Source: Pannonibacter sp051860505
Lineage (GTDB): Bacteria > Pseudomonadota > Alphaproteobacteria > Rhizobiales > Stappiaceae
Assembly (NCBI RefSeq): GCF_051860505.1
Contig: NZ_JBHYDX010000026.1
Span: forward strand, 1 to 64,000
DNA length: 64,000 nt
Reading direction: 5' to 3'
Part shown: positions 10,188 through 19,398 of the stretch, piece after piece
Numbering within the stretch: the first letter of the stretch is position 1
Layout: the number at the start of each line of letters is the position of its first letter
Position numbers and translations under genes: made by a program
Notes under the pieces: model-generated
Told to the model about the DNA's origin: nothing
The model's database searches: none
The model's input: the letters and a program-made list of their open reading frames with translations, nothing else

Positions 10188-10224
10188 CGAAAAGCAAGAC
10201 GCCCGGCACAAGGGCCGGGCGTCT
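10188..10224 (-). terminator. Terminator of ftsH
   Basis: A perfect ten-base stem GACGCCCGGC/GCCGGGCGTC (10198-10207 with 10214-10223) is followed on the minus strand by TTGCTTTTC. It lies 25 bases past the ftsH stop. Confidence 0.85.
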
Positions 10225-10248
10225 CGAACTTGGTCTTGAGCGACAGGA

Positions 10249-12174
10249 TCAGGCGCTCGGCTGCGGTTCCATCCCGGAGGGCGCGCCCCCTTCACCGCCG
10301 CGCTTGACGCCGGTGGAGGGAACCGCGGAAGAGCGGCCAACAGGGGTATCATCCCCGTTGTCGCGAACCGGCGGCTTGCCCTCGAGCAGGTTCTTGATCT
10401 CCTCGCCGGACAGGGTCTCATATTCGATCAGGCCCTTGGCCAGCGCTTCGAGCTGATCGGCCTTCTCGGTCAGGATCCGCTTGGCTTCCTCGTAGCCCTC
10501 GTCCACATAACGGCGGACTTCGGCGTCGATGATACGGGCGGTCTCTTCAGAGACATTCTGCTGCCGGGCGACAGAGTGACCGAGGAACACTTCTTCCTGG
10601 TTGTCGCCATAAGCCACCTTGCTGAGCTTGTCGGAGAAGCCCCACTGGGTGACCATCGCACGGGCAAGACGCGTCGCCTGCTTGATGTCGGAGGACGCGC
10701 CGGAGGTGATGTTCTCCTTGCCGAAAATCAGCTCCTCGGCGACGCGGCCTGCCATCATGATCGCCAGACGCGAGGTCATCTGCGTGTAGCTCATAGAAAT
10801 TTCATCGCGTTCCGGCAACTGCATCACCATGCCAAGCGCACGGCCACGCGGGATAATGGTCGCCTTGTGCACCGGATGCGCCTTCGGCACGATCAGGGCA
10901 ACCAGCGCATGGCCAGCTTCATGATAGGCCGTGCAACGCTTTTCTTCCTCGCTCATGACCAGCGTGCGACGCTCCGCACCCATCATGACCTTGTCCTTGG
11001 CATCCTCGAACTCGGACATGGTGACCAGCCGCTTGGAGCGGCGGGCGGCCAGAAGCGCGGCCTCGTTCACGAGGTTCATGAGGTCTGCGCCCGAGAAGCC
11101 GGGAGTGCCGCGTGCGAGCGTCTTGACGTCGACGTCCGGCGCCAGCGGAACCTTGCGCATGTGCACCTTGAGGATCTTCTCGCGGCCGGTGATGTCCGGG
11201 TTCGGAACCACGATCTGCCGGTCGAAACGGCCTGGGCGCAGCAGCGCCGGGTCCAGCACGTCCGGACGGTTGGTCGCGGCGATGATGATGATGCCTTCGT
11301 TGGGCTCGAAGCCGTCCATCTCGACGAGGAGCTGGTTCAGTGTCTGCTCCCGCTCGTCATTGCCACCGCCAAGGCCTGCCCCACGGTGACGGCCGACGGC
11401 GTCGATTTCGTCGATAAAGATGATGCAAGGCGCGTTCTTCTTGGCCTGCTCAAACATGTCGCGAACGCGCGAAGCACCCACGCCGACGAACATTTCAACG
11501 AAGTCGGAACCGGAGATGGTGAAGAACGGCACATTGGCTTCGCCAGCGACGGCGCGGGCCGTCAGCGTCTTGCCGGTGCCCGGGGGGCCGACGAGGAGCA
11601 CACCGCGCGGAATGCGGCCACCCAGACGCTGGAATTTCTGCGGATCACGCAGGAACTCGACGATTTCCTGGAGATCTTCCTTGGCTTCGTCGATGCCGGC
11701 GACATCGTCAAACGTCACGCGGCCATGCGCTTCGGTCAGAAGTTTGGCCTTGGACTTGCCAAAGCCCATGGCCTTGCCACCGGCACCGCCCTGCATCTGG
11801 CGCATCACGAAGATCCAGATCCCGAGGATGATCAGCATCGGGAACCAGGAGATCAGAGCGCCGATGAGCGAAAAGTTCTCCGACGGCGGACGAGCATTGA
11901 TCAGAACGCCCTTGTTGCGCAACTCGTCAACATACTGCGCGCCATCGGGAGCATAGGATGTGAAAGCGGTGTTGTTTGTCGTCCGGCCAGTGATCAGCTG
12001 CTGCTGGATTGTCACCTCGCGGATTTCGCCCTGATCAGCCTGGTTAAGGAACTGCGAGAACGGAATCTCATTGCTCGGCGCTTTCTGTCCCGGGCCCTGG
12101 AAGAGCTGGAACAGCGCGATCAGCAAGAGCGCGATGATCACCCAGAGTGCGAAATTGCGGAAGTTTGCGTTCAT
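10249..12174 (-). CDS. ftsH: ATP-dependent zinc metalloprotease FtsH
   Basis: Membrane-anchored AAA+ protease that degrades damaged or unassembled membrane proteins and short-lived regulators. The 641 residues show an N-terminal membrane helix (about 6-22), a periplasmic domain, and a second helix (about 105-125). The AAA domain follows, with Walker A GPPGTGKT (near 195), Walker B IIFIDEIDAVG and the second region of homology ending LLRPGRFDRQI. The protease domain carries the zinc motif HEAGH (near 420). The C-terminal tail is Gly/Pro-rich. I chose ATG 12174 (MNANFRNFAL) because it opens directly into the first helix. It sits downstream of tilS on the same strand, 235 bases away. Confidence 0.97.
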   Translation of the reverse strand: MNANFRNFALWVIIALLLIALFQLFQGPGQKAPSNEIPFSQFLNQADQGEIREVTIQQQLITGRTTNNTAFTSYAPDGAQYVDELRNKGVLINARPPSENFSLIGALISWFPMLIILGIWIFVMRQMQGGAGGKAMGFGKSKAKLLTEAHGRVTFDDVAGIDEAKEDLQEIVEFLRDPQKFQRLGGRIPRGVLLVGPPGTGKTLTARAVAGEANVPFFTISGSDFVEMFVGVGASRVRDMFEQAKKNAPCIIFIDEIDAVGRHRGAGLGGGNDEREQTLNQLLVEMDGFEPNEGIIIIAATNRPDVLDPALLRPGRFDRQIVVPNPDITGREKILKVHMRKVPLAPDVDVKTLARGTPGFSGADLMNLVNEAALLAARRSKRLVTMSEFEDAKDKVMMGAERRTLVMSEEEKRCTAYHEAGHALVALIVPKAHPVHKATIIPRGRALGMVMQLPERDEISMSYTQMTSRLAIMMAGRVAEELIFGKENITSGASSDIKQATRLARAMVTQWGFSDKLSKVAYGDNQEEVFLGHSVARQQNVSEETARIIDAEVRRYVDEGYEEAKRILTEKADQLEALAKGLIEYETLSGEEIKNLLEGKPPVRDNGDDTPVGRSSAVPSTGVKRGGEGGAPSGMEPQPSA

Positions 12175-12409
12175 TTCGATCCCTTGTCCGCCATCCGGCG
12201 GCCAGTTACGCGGAGAACCCTGTCCCCTGTTTGATCCCAAGATAGGTCGCGGGACAGGCCCTGCCAAGGCGGTGTGGCAGTGTTGCGCAGCCGGGCTCAC
12301 TTTTTTCTTAAAAAAGCTGGCGAAAGAACGGCAACAGGCCGGATTTCAAGCTCCTTGACCGAAATGCCATGCAAATAATCGACAGGACGGGCGCGACTAT
12401 CCCCGCAAG

Positions 12410-13717
12410 TCACAGGCGCAGCGGCAGGTGAGCGAGACTTACACCGGCAGGCAAGGGCGAGAAACCGGGGACAACAGCCGGCGCATCGTCCGCTGAGCTG
12501 GCACTGACAAGCACCGGCGATCGGACAAAGGCTTCGGCCGGGAACCCGGCGCGCAGGTCCCGGTCAAATCCGGAATGACAACCGCCAGCCGGACCGATGC
12601 GCAGCCTTTCAGCAGCAGCTGACAGGCTCAGACGAAAACGGCCGTCCCAGAGCAGGGAGCTGCCAGGTTGAACGTTGACACTGTCAGCAGGCTGCCGACC
12701 CGGTTCGCGCCAGAAGCCGACATAGGCCGGTTCGGCGGCAATCACGCAGCCGGCAAGCGTCTGCCGGGTGGTTCCGCTGGAGGAGAGAACACTGTCCAGC
12801 CGTTCAAGCCGTTCAAACCGGGGCGGATAGGCCTCGCCGCCAATGTGGCCAAGAACCCGCTGCAGCAGCCGCATCCGCACTTCAGCCGGCAGGGCAGCAA
12901 GGACCGACCGGTCAAGCCAGCCGGGGCCTGCGGGGTGTTGGGAGAAGTTCTGTTTCAACACCTCGCTGCCCCAGGCATCCAGCGCCTCGGCGGCCGAGGC
13001 CATGCGCTGAACGGTCACCAGAAGCCGTTCAGGATCAAGTCCCTCGCTGCCAAGGTGGGCCATCAGTCGGCGCAAGCGGACGCGCTTGAACGTCTGATCT
13101 TCGTTCGACGGATCTTCGCTATGGGCAATGCCAGCCGCTGACAAGGTCGCCCGCAGGCGCGCGCCCGGAACGGAAAGCAGTGGCCGCAGAATGCGCAAAC
13201 CACATGGCCCGTCGTGGACATCAGGCCGCATCGCAGCAAGCCCGTAAACCCCGGAGCCGCGCGTCAGGCGGTCGAGGAAGGTCTCGATCTGGTCGTCGCG
13301 GTGATGCGCCGTCGCCAGTGCCTCGATGCCGCGCCTGGCCATGGCTTCGCCCAGCAGCGCATAACGCGCATGGCGGGCTTCAGCCTGAAGATTTGTGAGA
13401 TCGGTTGGCGGGGACCAGGTCAGCAGTTCGGCGGGAAGACTGAGCCGGGCACAGAGCGCCACAACCTCTTGCGCTTCTGCGCGGGCCTGGGGGCGCAGGC
13501 CATGATCGACCGTGAAAACAACAACATCGGGTGCCGGGAGGGCTGCTGTTCGGCGGCGCTTCAACCAGTCAGCGACCAGCCAGAGAAGACAGGTGGAATC
13601 GGCACCGCCCGAGACGGCGAGCGCGACGGCGGGCAAACCGGACAGTGGCGCAAGCAGAAGGTCCGCCTCCGCAGCGTCAATCGGGTGCCACGCGGAGGGG
13701 TCAGGAGCAGCGGACAC
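12410..13717 (-). CDS. tilS: tRNA(Ile)-lysidine synthetase
   Basis: Uses ATP and lysine to convert C34 of the tRNA(Ile) CAU anticodon to lysidine, so that it reads AUA codons. The PP-loop motif AVSGGADST lies near the N-terminus, followed by the family GLRPQARAEAQ and THHRDDQIETFLDRLTRGSG stretches. The reading frame stays open up to 13819. I chose the GTG at 13717 (SAAPDPSAW follows), giving 435 residues and the usual short lead before the PP-loop. GTG 13732 and a start at 13819 are alternatives, and no start has a convincing ribosome-binding site. Any of them overlaps the end of cpoB, which implies co-transcription and coupled translation. Confidence 0.9.
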   Translation of the reverse strand: MSAAPDPSAWHPIDAAEADLLLAPLSGLPAVALAVSGGADSTCLLWLVADWLKRRRTAALPAPDVVVFTVDHGLRPQARAEAQEVVALCARLSLPAELLTWSPPTDLTNLQAEARHARYALLGEAMARRGIEALATAHHRDDQIETFLDRLTRGSGVYGLAAMRPDVHDGPCGLRILRPLLSVPGARLRATLSAAGIAHSEDPSNEDQTFKRVRLRRLMAHLGSEGLDPERLLVTVQRMASAAEALDAWGSEVLKQNFSQHPAGPGWLDRSVLAALPAEVRMRLLQRVLGHIGGEAYPPRFERLERLDSVLSSSGTTRQTLAGCVIAAEPAYVGFWREPGRQPADSVNVQPGSSLLWDGRFRLSLSAAAERLRIGPAGGCHSGFDRDLRAGFPAEAFVRSPVLVSASSADDAPAVVPGFSPLPAGVSLAHLPLRL

Positions 13718-14717
13718 GCTGCTGTTCGGCACGGGCCTGATCCCGCACGGCCTTCGGTGCTTCGGGATACTTGGACAGAAGTTCGGCAAAGGTCGCGCAA
13801 GCGGCCGTTCCCTCGCCAAGGCCTTCCAGCGACAGGCCGAGCTTGAGAAGGCTTTCGGGCCCCTTTGTCGTGTTCGGATATTGGGTGTAGGTCTTCAGGA
13901 ACGCATCCGCCGCCTGACGATAGTCCTGCTGACCGTAATAGCTCTCCCCCAGCCAGTACTGGGCGTTCGGGACGAGATCACTCTTGGGATAGGCGTCAAG
14001 AAACGCGCGGAACGACTGCTCTGCTGCGACATAGTCGCCGTTCAGCGCATGGGAATAGGCCGCGTCATAGTCCGTGCGCGGATCGCCGGTCAGGCTGAGG
14101 CTGGCCAGTTGTCCGGCGAGCGGATCCGGCCGCGCGGCAACGCCTGGAGGGGTCAAGGTCCGCGCACTGCCGGATGCCGGGTCCACAACCGATGTCTGGC
14201 CGCGCGCGAGGGCCGAAAGATCGAGCGGACCACCTGCCCCCGGCAACGTGACAATCTCGCCCTGCGTAACCTGATCAGCCGGAAGCTGGCCCAAGGTCCC
14301 GGCGGCAGGGGCAAGTCCGCTGCTTGCGGACAAATCCTGGCCCTGCACCTGGCCTGCAATTTGCCCGGAAATCTGGCCGGAAACTTGACCCGTGGCCGGG
14401 GCAGCGCCCTGCGGTTGGACCGCAGGGGCTGCATCCGAGCGCTTGCCGGGCTTCGGCGCGGATTCGAGTTGCTGGAACCGGTACTCGTTGTCTTCCTGCA
14501 TGCGCCGCAGTTGCTCCTGCAACTCGCGCATCTGGAAGGTCAGCTGCTCGATCTGGCCATTCAGCCGGCGCATCTGATCTTCCATGTCATTGAGGCGCAC
14601 CTGCGCATCACCGCCTCCGCTGCTCCCGCCAAACAGCTGGGCATTTGCCTGGGGCGCGAACGCGCTGACCATGCAAACGGCAGCAAGCGCTGCAACGAGC
14701 GTCTTCCAATTCACCAT
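13701..14717 (-). CDS. cpoB: Tol-Pal system protein CpoB (YbgF)
   Basis: Periplasmic partner of TolA that coordinates peptidoglycan synthesis with outer-membrane constriction at division. The 338-residue protein has a signal peptide (about 1-26, ending PQANA), a trimerising coiled coil (about 38-90) and a low-complexity linker. The C-terminal TPR domain (about 215-330) starts at YDAAYSHALNGDYVAAEQSF. The linker contains five tandem four-residue units of the GQVS/GQIS/GQIA type, about residues 108-126, which is unusual. ATG 14717 has an excellent GGAGGT before it. It is downstream of pal, across a terminator. Confidence 0.95.
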   Translation of the reverse strand: MVNWKTLVAALAAVCMVSAFAPQANAQLFGGSSGGGDAQVRLNDMEDQMRRLNGQIEQLTFQMRELQEQLRRMQEDNEYRFQQLESAPKPGKRSDAAPAVQPQGAAPATGQVSGQISGQIAGQVQGQDLSASSGLAPAAGTLGQLPADQVTQGEIVTLPGAGGPLDLSALARGQTSVVDPASGSARTLTPPGVAARPDPLAGQLASLSLTGDPRTDYDAAYSHALNGDYVAAEQSFRAFLDAYPKSDLVPNAQYWLGESYYGQQDYRQAADAFLKTYTQYPNTTKGPESLLKLGLSLEGLGEGTAACATFAELLSKYPEAPKAVRDQARAEQQRVRCS

Positions 14718-14814
14718 GCTTCACCTCCGGTTTGCCTCATGGCAGCCGATGGATAGCACAGGGCGCGCCGACTTCGGCCAAATTTTGACGCGCTGCGCGG
14801 ACGTTACACCGCAG

Positions 14815-14854
14815 ATGCAAAAAGGGCGCAACCTTGCGGCTGCGCCCTTTTGCA
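14815..14854 (-). terminator. Terminator of pal
   Basis: A perfect ten-base stem (14821-14830 with 14841-14850) is followed on the minus strand by a CTTTTTGC run. It lies 25 bases past the pal stop and before cpoB, so cpoB-tilS may partly depend on read-through or on a promoter in this gap. Confidence 0.85.
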
Positions 14855-14877
14855 AATAACCGAGAGACCTTGCCAGA

Positions 14878-15369
14878 TCAGGAACCGGCGCTGTTCAGCA
14901 CGGTCACCGCGCGGCGGTTCTGCGACCAGCAGCTGTTGTCGTTGCAGACGGCGACGGGGCGCTCCTTGCCGTAGGAGATCGTGCGCAGGCGCGAACCGGC
15001 GACGCCGCGCGACACCAGATAGTCGCGAGCCGCGGTGGCGCGGCGGGCACCCAGGGCAATGTTGTACTGGCGCGTGCCGCGCTCATCGGCATGGCCTTCG
15101 ATCGTGACCATGTACTTGCCATAGGTGCTCAGCCACTGGGCCTGCTTGTCCAAAGTGGCGCGCGCCTGGACGTTGACGGTCGACTGATCTTCCTCAAAGA
15201 AGATGCGGTCGCCGACATTGACGACGAAGTCCTGGCTGGAGCCCGGAGTGGCAGCCGCGTTGCCGTCAAGGCCGTCCGGCTTGGTCTGTGCGCAAGCGGC
15301 CAGCGTCAGGGCAAAGCCGAAGACCGCCGCAATGCGCGCCCCGCGAGTCATGATACCCGAATTCAACAT
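14878..15369 (-). CDS. pal: Peptidoglycan-associated lipoprotein Pal
   Basis: Outer-membrane lipoprotein that binds peptidoglycan and is moved by TolB and the TolQRA motor. The 163-residue precursor has a lipobox LTLAAC with the acylated Cys at position 26. A short linker follows, then an OmpA-like domain (about 55-163) with the diaminopimelate-binding stretch NIALGARRATAARDYL and the EGHADERGT motif. I chose ATG 15369 (MLNSGIMTRG), with GAGGAG upstream; the second ATG at residue 7 is possible. It lies downstream of tolB, separated by 192 bases holding two hairpins. Confidence 0.96.
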   Translation of the reverse strand: MLNSGIMTRGARIAAVFGFALTLAACAQTKPDGLDGNAAATPGSSQDFVVNVGDRIFFEEDQSTVNVQARATLDKQAQWLSTYGKYMVTIEGHADERGTRQYNIALGARRATAARDYLVSRGVAGSRLRTISYGKERPVAVCNDNSCWSQNRRAVTVLNSAGS

Positions 15370-15493
15370 CTCTCTGCTCCTCGTCCCCACCGTCCCCCGA
15401 CAGGGTGAACGCAATCTATATTGGGTTGGTTAACAGCCGGTACGCGATCACGGTAAAGACTTTGTCAATCCCGCGCCTGCGTCCAGCATTCCT

Positions 15494-15536
15494 GCGACAT
15501 TTCTGTCGCGCTCAAGAGCTGCCGCCGTGGCGGCAG
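15494..15536 (-). other. Two hairpins in the tolB-pal gap
   Basis: Two perfect stems sit side by side: six bases GCGACA/TGTCGC (15494-15499 with 15504-15509) and eight bases CTGCCGCC/GGCGGCAG (15519-15526 with 15529-15536). There is no T-run on the minus strand, the coding direction; TTTT follows on the plus strand. They may protect the 3' end of tolQRAB mRNA or set the pal to tol expression ratio. Confidence 0.4.
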
Positions 15537-15561
15537 TTTTCCGTTTGGCCCGTCAAGGCGC

Positions 15562-16911
15562 TCAATCGATCAGCGGCGACCAGGACGGATCCGAAGCAAA
15601 TGCCGGCGTTGCGATGAGTTGCTCGTTGTAGCCGGTGAGGTCCACGGTCCAGACTTTCGGGCCGCCATTGGCGCCCGGCGCATCACGGAAGAACGTCAGC
15701 ACACGGCCGTTCGGCGCCCAGGCCGGACCTTCATTGTGATAGCCTTCGGTCAGGATGCGCTCGCCCTTGCCGTCCGGCTTCATGACGCCGATCATGAAGC
15801 GACCCTGGTGCTGCTTGGTGAAGGCAATCAGATCGCCACGCGGCGACCACACCGGTGTGGAGTAACGGCCCGGACCGAAGCTGATGCGCTGCGGGTTGGA
15901 CCCGTCTCCGCCCATCACATAGATCTGCTGCGTGCCGCCACGATCGGATTCGAACACGATCTGCGACCCATCGGGCGAGTAGGACGGGCTGGTGTCGATG
16001 GCCGGGGTATTGGTCAGGCGCGTGGTCGCGCGCGACCGCAGGTCCATGACAAAGATGTTGGCGTTGCCGCCCTGCTGCAGGCTCATCACGACGCGCTGAC
16101 CATCGGGCGAGAAGCGCGGGGCAAAGGTCATGCCGGGGAAATTGCCGACAATCTCACGCTGACCCGTCTCGATATTGAGCAGGAACACGCTGGGATCATT
16201 GCCGGTGTAGGCCATGTAGGTGATTTCCTGGGTCGTCGGCGAGAAGCGCGGCGTCAGCACCAGTTCGTCGCCCCGGGTCAGGTAGCGCACATTGGCACCG
16301 TCCTGGTCCATGATGGCCAGGCGCTTGACGCGGTTGTTCTTCGGGCCGCTCTCGTCGACGAAAACGATGCGGGTGTCGAAGTAGCCCTTTTCACCGGTCA
16401 GGCGCTCATAGATCGCATCGGCAATGATATGCGCAAGGCGGCGCCAGTTTTCCTGAGTGGTGAAAAACTGCTGTCCAAGCATCTGCTCGCCGGCGAAGAC
16501 GTCCCACAGGCGGAACTCGGCCCGCAAGCGGCCATCGGCCTGACGGGCCAGAGACCCGGCCACAAGCGCCTGTGCGCTGATCGTGCGCCAATCGCCGAAG
16601 CGCGGCGAGGAATTGGCTGTGATCCCCTTTTCAATGAAACTGGCCGGATCAAGCGGCTTGAACAGCCCGGAGCGGCGCAGGTCGTTGGCGATCACCGCCG
16701 TCAGTTCACGCGCCAACTGCGCATCCGCCCCTTCCGGGGCAAAATCAGGCAGCGCGATCGGCAGCGGCTCGACCGTGCCCTGGGTGATGTCGATCTCGAT
16801 CAGGGCCTGCGCCGGGACAACCGGCGCAAGGCTGGCCAGGGCGAACAGGCAGCCGGCCGCAGTTGCCTTGATCCAGGCAACACACCCGGTCTTGGTGCGA
16901 AGGTTTCTCAT
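15562..16911 (-). CDS. tolB: Tol-Pal system periplasmic protein TolB
   Basis: Periplasmic beta-propeller that links TolA and Pal. The 449 residues comprise a signal peptide (about 1-36, ending VVPAQA), the N-terminal alpha/beta domain (about 40-170), and a six-bladed propeller built from WD40-like PD40 repeats such as SYSPDGSQIVFESDRGG. I chose ATG 16911 (MRNLRTKTGC), with GGAG upstream; a GTG at 16941 directly after the tolA stop would add ten residues. It is co-transcribed with tolQ, tolR and tolA (gap to tolA 32 bases). Confidence 0.96.
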   Translation of the reverse strand: MRNLRTKTGCVAWIKATAAGCLFALASLAPVVPAQALIEIDITQGTVEPLPIALPDFAPEGADAQLARELTAVIANDLRRSGLFKPLDPASFIEKGITANSSPRFGDWRTISAQALVAGSLARQADGRLRAEFRLWDVFAGEQMLGQQFFTTQENWRRLAHIIADAIYERLTGEKGYFDTRIVFVDESGPKNNRVKRLAIMDQDGANVRYLTRGDELVLTPRFSPTTQEITYMAYTGNDPSVFLLNIETGQREIVGNFPGMTFAPRFSPDGQRVVMSLQQGGNANIFVMDLRSRATTRLTNTPAIDTSPSYSPDGSQIVFESDRGGTQQIYVMGGDGSNPQRISFGPGRYSTPVWSPRGDLIAFTKQHQGRFMIGVMKPDGKGERILTEGYHNEGPAWAPNGRVLTFFRDAPGANGGPKVWTVDLTGYNEQLIATPAFASDPSWSPLID

Positions 16912-16943
16912 GGGCAACAGGGCTCCAGGTTCACGTTTCACGC

Positions 16944-17942
16944 TCAGCCCCCCAGCATTTCTCGGGGGTCGAAATTGATGATCACTTCCCGCCAGGCGTT
17001 GTATTTCTCAGCTGGCAAGGAATAAGGCGCACAGCGCATGACAGCCCGGATGGCACTGTCAGAGGCCGCACGGAACGACGGATTGCCGTTGGAATTCAGG
17101 ATCCTCGGCGCGCCCTGCACCTCACCGGCCTCGGTGAGGTTGAACTGGACACGAACTTTCAGATCCTCAGCCCCCACAGCGCCGGCAGGCGGGTTCCAGC
17201 AGCGCGATATCTGGCCACGCAATGCATCCAGCTCGGAAACCGTCATCTTGACATTGTTGTTCCCGTCGCGGCTGCCAAGCGAGGCGCTTTCCTTGTTGGC
17301 GGCCGAGCCCCCGCCGGACGGATCCACCTTGTTCAGAAGCGCGCTGATCTGGTTCGGATTGAAGTCCTGCGGCTTGGCCGGCTGCGCCTGGGCGGTCTGG
17401 GTTGGCGTTGCCGGTTTCGGCGGCGTCGGCTTGGACTTCGGCGTCACCTTCACAGGCTCGAAGGGAACAGCCTTCGGGGCTTCTTCGGCCGGCTTTGCCT
17501 CGGCGACCTCCGGCTTTTCCGGTGCCGGGGTCGGCGGCGGCGGCGTTTCGACCGGCTTCGGCGGTTCAGGTTTGGGCGGCGTCGGCTCGGGCGGCGTGGG
17601 AGCCGGTGGCGGCGTGGAGGCCGGCTCGGGGGCTTTCACGGGCTGCGGCGTCGGGCGCGGAGTGGGCGGCGTCGGCAACTCCACCTTCGATTCTCCGGCC
17701 GCCTTGTCCGGCTCCGCCTTGGCGTTCTTGGTCTCCTTGGACGTGGACTCGCTCGGCTTCTCCTTCAGCTCGGCGGTCTTCTCGCCTTTGTTGGGCTGGG
17801 TGAACTCGCCAATCGGCACCAGATCCACCGGCAAGGATTCCACCGGCTTGGTCTCAAAACCCTCCACGGCCGGGAGCCCGACAAGCGCCCAGATGCAAAT
17901 GGCCACATGACCCGTCAGCGATGCAATCAGGCCGGCACGCAT
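16944..17942 (-). CDS. tolA: Tol-Pal system protein TolA
   Basis: Inner-membrane protein that spans the periplasm and transmits TolQR motor force to TolB and Pal. The 332 residues show one N-terminal membrane helix (about 5-25), then a long Lys/Glu-containing and strongly Pro-rich linker (about 50-205, many PTPP/PPKP units) instead of the Ala/Lys helix of E. coli TolA. A C-terminal domain (about 230-332) carries the conserved RCWNPPAGA and VQFNLTEAGEV strands. The Pro-rich form is common in Rhizobiales. ATG 17942 lies six bases past the tolR stop. Confidence 0.92.
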   Translation of the reverse strand: MRAGLIASLTGHVAICIWALVGLPAVEGFETKPVESLPVDLVPIGEFTQPNKGEKTAELKEKPSESTSKETKNAKAEPDKAAGESKVELPTPPTPRPTPQPVKAPEPASTPPPAPTPPEPTPPKPEPPKPVETPPPPTPAPEKPEVAEAKPAEEAPKAVPFEPVKVTPKSKPTPPKPATPTQTAQAQPAKPQDFNPNQISALLNKVDPSGGGSAANKESASLGSRDGNNNVKMTVSELDALRGQISRCWNPPAGAVGAEDLKVRVQFNLTEAGEVQGAPRILNSNGNPSFRAASDSAIRAVMRCAPYSLPAEKYNAWREVIINFDPREMLGG

Positions 17943-17948
17943 AAGGCG

Positions 17949-18398
17949 TCAGGACCCTTCTTCAATCGTCACAAGCCCAAGGCGCTTGAAACCGGCCGCA
18001 TTGATACGGGCCATGATCTTCATCATGGTGCCGTAGTCGGCGTTCTGGTCGCCCCGCACATAAATCCGCTCTTCATAGCCATTGGCGGCGATGGCGGTGA
18101 GTTTCGGCACCACCTCGTCGAGCGGGATTTCGGTGTTCTGAATGTAGATCTGCCCGGATGAATTCACCGAGATCGTGATCGGCTCCTTGTCGCCTTGCAG
18201 CGGCTTGGCGGCCGTCTCCGGCAAATCAATCGGCACGCCAACAGTCAGCAGCGGCGCAGCGACCATGAAGATGATCAAAAGCACGAGCATCACGTCCACG
18301 AAGGGCGTGATATTGATCTCGGCGATCGGGGCGGCCCGTCGTCCACGGCGTCTGCGGCCACCGCCACCTCCGCCGCCTTTTCCAACGCTCATCCCCAT
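17949..18398 (-). CDS. tolR: Tol-Pal system protein TolR
   Basis: Proton-channel partner of TolQ in the inner membrane, related to ExbD and MotB. The 149 residues have an unusual N-terminal run of seven glycines and a block of arginines (RRRRGRR). One membrane helix (about 30-50) follows with the essential Asp in ITPFVDVMLVLLIIF, then a periplasmic domain. The Gly/Arg cluster should sit in the cytoplasm. MGMSV offers two ATG starts, 18398 and 18392, and the second has GGGG just before it. It lies three bases after tolQ and six before tolA. Confidence 0.95.
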   Translation of the reverse strand: MGMSVGKGGGGGGGRRRRGRRAAPIAEINITPFVDVMLVLLIIFMVAAPLLTVGVPIDLPETAAKPLQGDKEPITISVNSSGQIYIQNTEIPLDEVVPKLTAIAANGYEERIYVRGDQNADYGTMMKIMARINAAGFKRLGLVTIEEGS

Positions 18399-18401
18399 GG
18401 C

Positions 18402-19109
18402 TTACATCCGCTCGTCGATCTGCCGCGACAGGATCGCGGAGAATTCATCGGCAAAGCCTTCCATCCGGGACGCCAGCTTGCTCGCGTCCGTCTGCAGCTT
18501 GTTGTAGGCGATAACTGCCGGAATAGCCGCGACAAGACCGATGGCCGTGGCCAGAAGCGCTTCTGCAATACCGGGCGCGACAACGGCCAGCGAGGTGTTC
18601 TCGGACTGCGCAATCGCCTGGAAAGCGGTCATGATGCCCCAGACCGTCCCGAACAGACCGATAAACGGAGCGGCCGCGCCGACAGTCGCCAGCACCAGAA
18701 GCTGCGATTCCAGGCGCTCGCTTTCACGCTGGATGGTGACATCCATGACCCGGTCGATGCGCTGCTGCAGGCTGTGCAGGGCCGGGCGGGCGCCTTCATG
18801 GCTGCGCTTCCATTCCCGCATTGCAGCAACGAACAGAGCCGCCATGGAATGGTTGGCCCGGCTCGACAGCGTCTTGTACAGTTCCTCCAGCGACTGGCCG
18901 GACCAGAACACCGTCTCGAACCGCGACATCTGCCGCTTGGTGCGCGTGTAGAGCAACGTTTTGTCGACGATGATCGCCCATGTCCAGACCGACGCCGCAA
19001 GCAGGCCGATCATCACGAGCTTGACGACAAAGTGGGCCTGCAGGAACAGGCCGAGAAACGACATGTCACCATGCTGCGCCGCCATGGTCGTCTGGGCAAT
19101 TTCATTCAT
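18402..19109 (-). CDS. tolQ: Tol-Pal system protein TolQ
   Basis: Three-helix inner-membrane subunit of the proton-driven TolQR motor (ExbB/MotA family). The 235 residues have helix 1 near 25-45 and helices 2 and 3 near 140-165 and 175-200, with the conserved VGAAAPFIGLFGTVWGIM segment. I chose ATG 19109 (MNEIAQTTMA), preceded by AGAGGT. The frame is open for 47 more residues upstream but these do not resemble TolQ. It is the first gene of tolQRAB; its promoter should lie in 19110-19300. Confidence 0.96.
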   Translation of the reverse strand: MNEIAQTTMAAQHGDMSFLGLFLQAHFVVKLVMIGLLAASVWTWAIIVDKTLLYTRTKRQMSRFETVFWSGQSLEELYKTLSSRANHSMAALFVAAMREWKRSHEGARPALHSLQQRIDRVMDVTIQRESERLESQLLVLATVGAAAPFIGLFGTVWGIMTAFQAIAQSENTSLAVVAPGIAEALLATAIGLVAAIPAVIAYNKLQTDASKLASRMEGFADEFSAILSRQIDERM

Positions 19110-19398
19110 CGATAAAGGACCTCTCGGCCGTAAAGTTGTTTTGAGTGTTTGACTGCAGCTGGAGACCGTCACTTCGCCGCCGCTCGGCAAGCCCCGGAAC
19201 TTCGCCTTCCTGACGGCTGAATTTGGCAAAACTGGGACTGCATGCTGCAATGCAGTTCGCCCTAGAAAGACCGGTTTATGGTTACCACGGTGTTAATTGC
19301 GTGAATTTTCCGCGAACAATCAACCACATCACCAGATTGACAAACACGGTTTCCGCACGACAAAGTTTCCGGCAGGAAAAATAAAAGTCGATCATGTC

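Noticed and set aside
12410..13819. Full-length tilS reading of 469 residues
   Set aside because: It would overlap cpoB by 119 bases and add an N-terminus unlike TilS. Later GTG starts fit the family better, though the exact start is uncertain.
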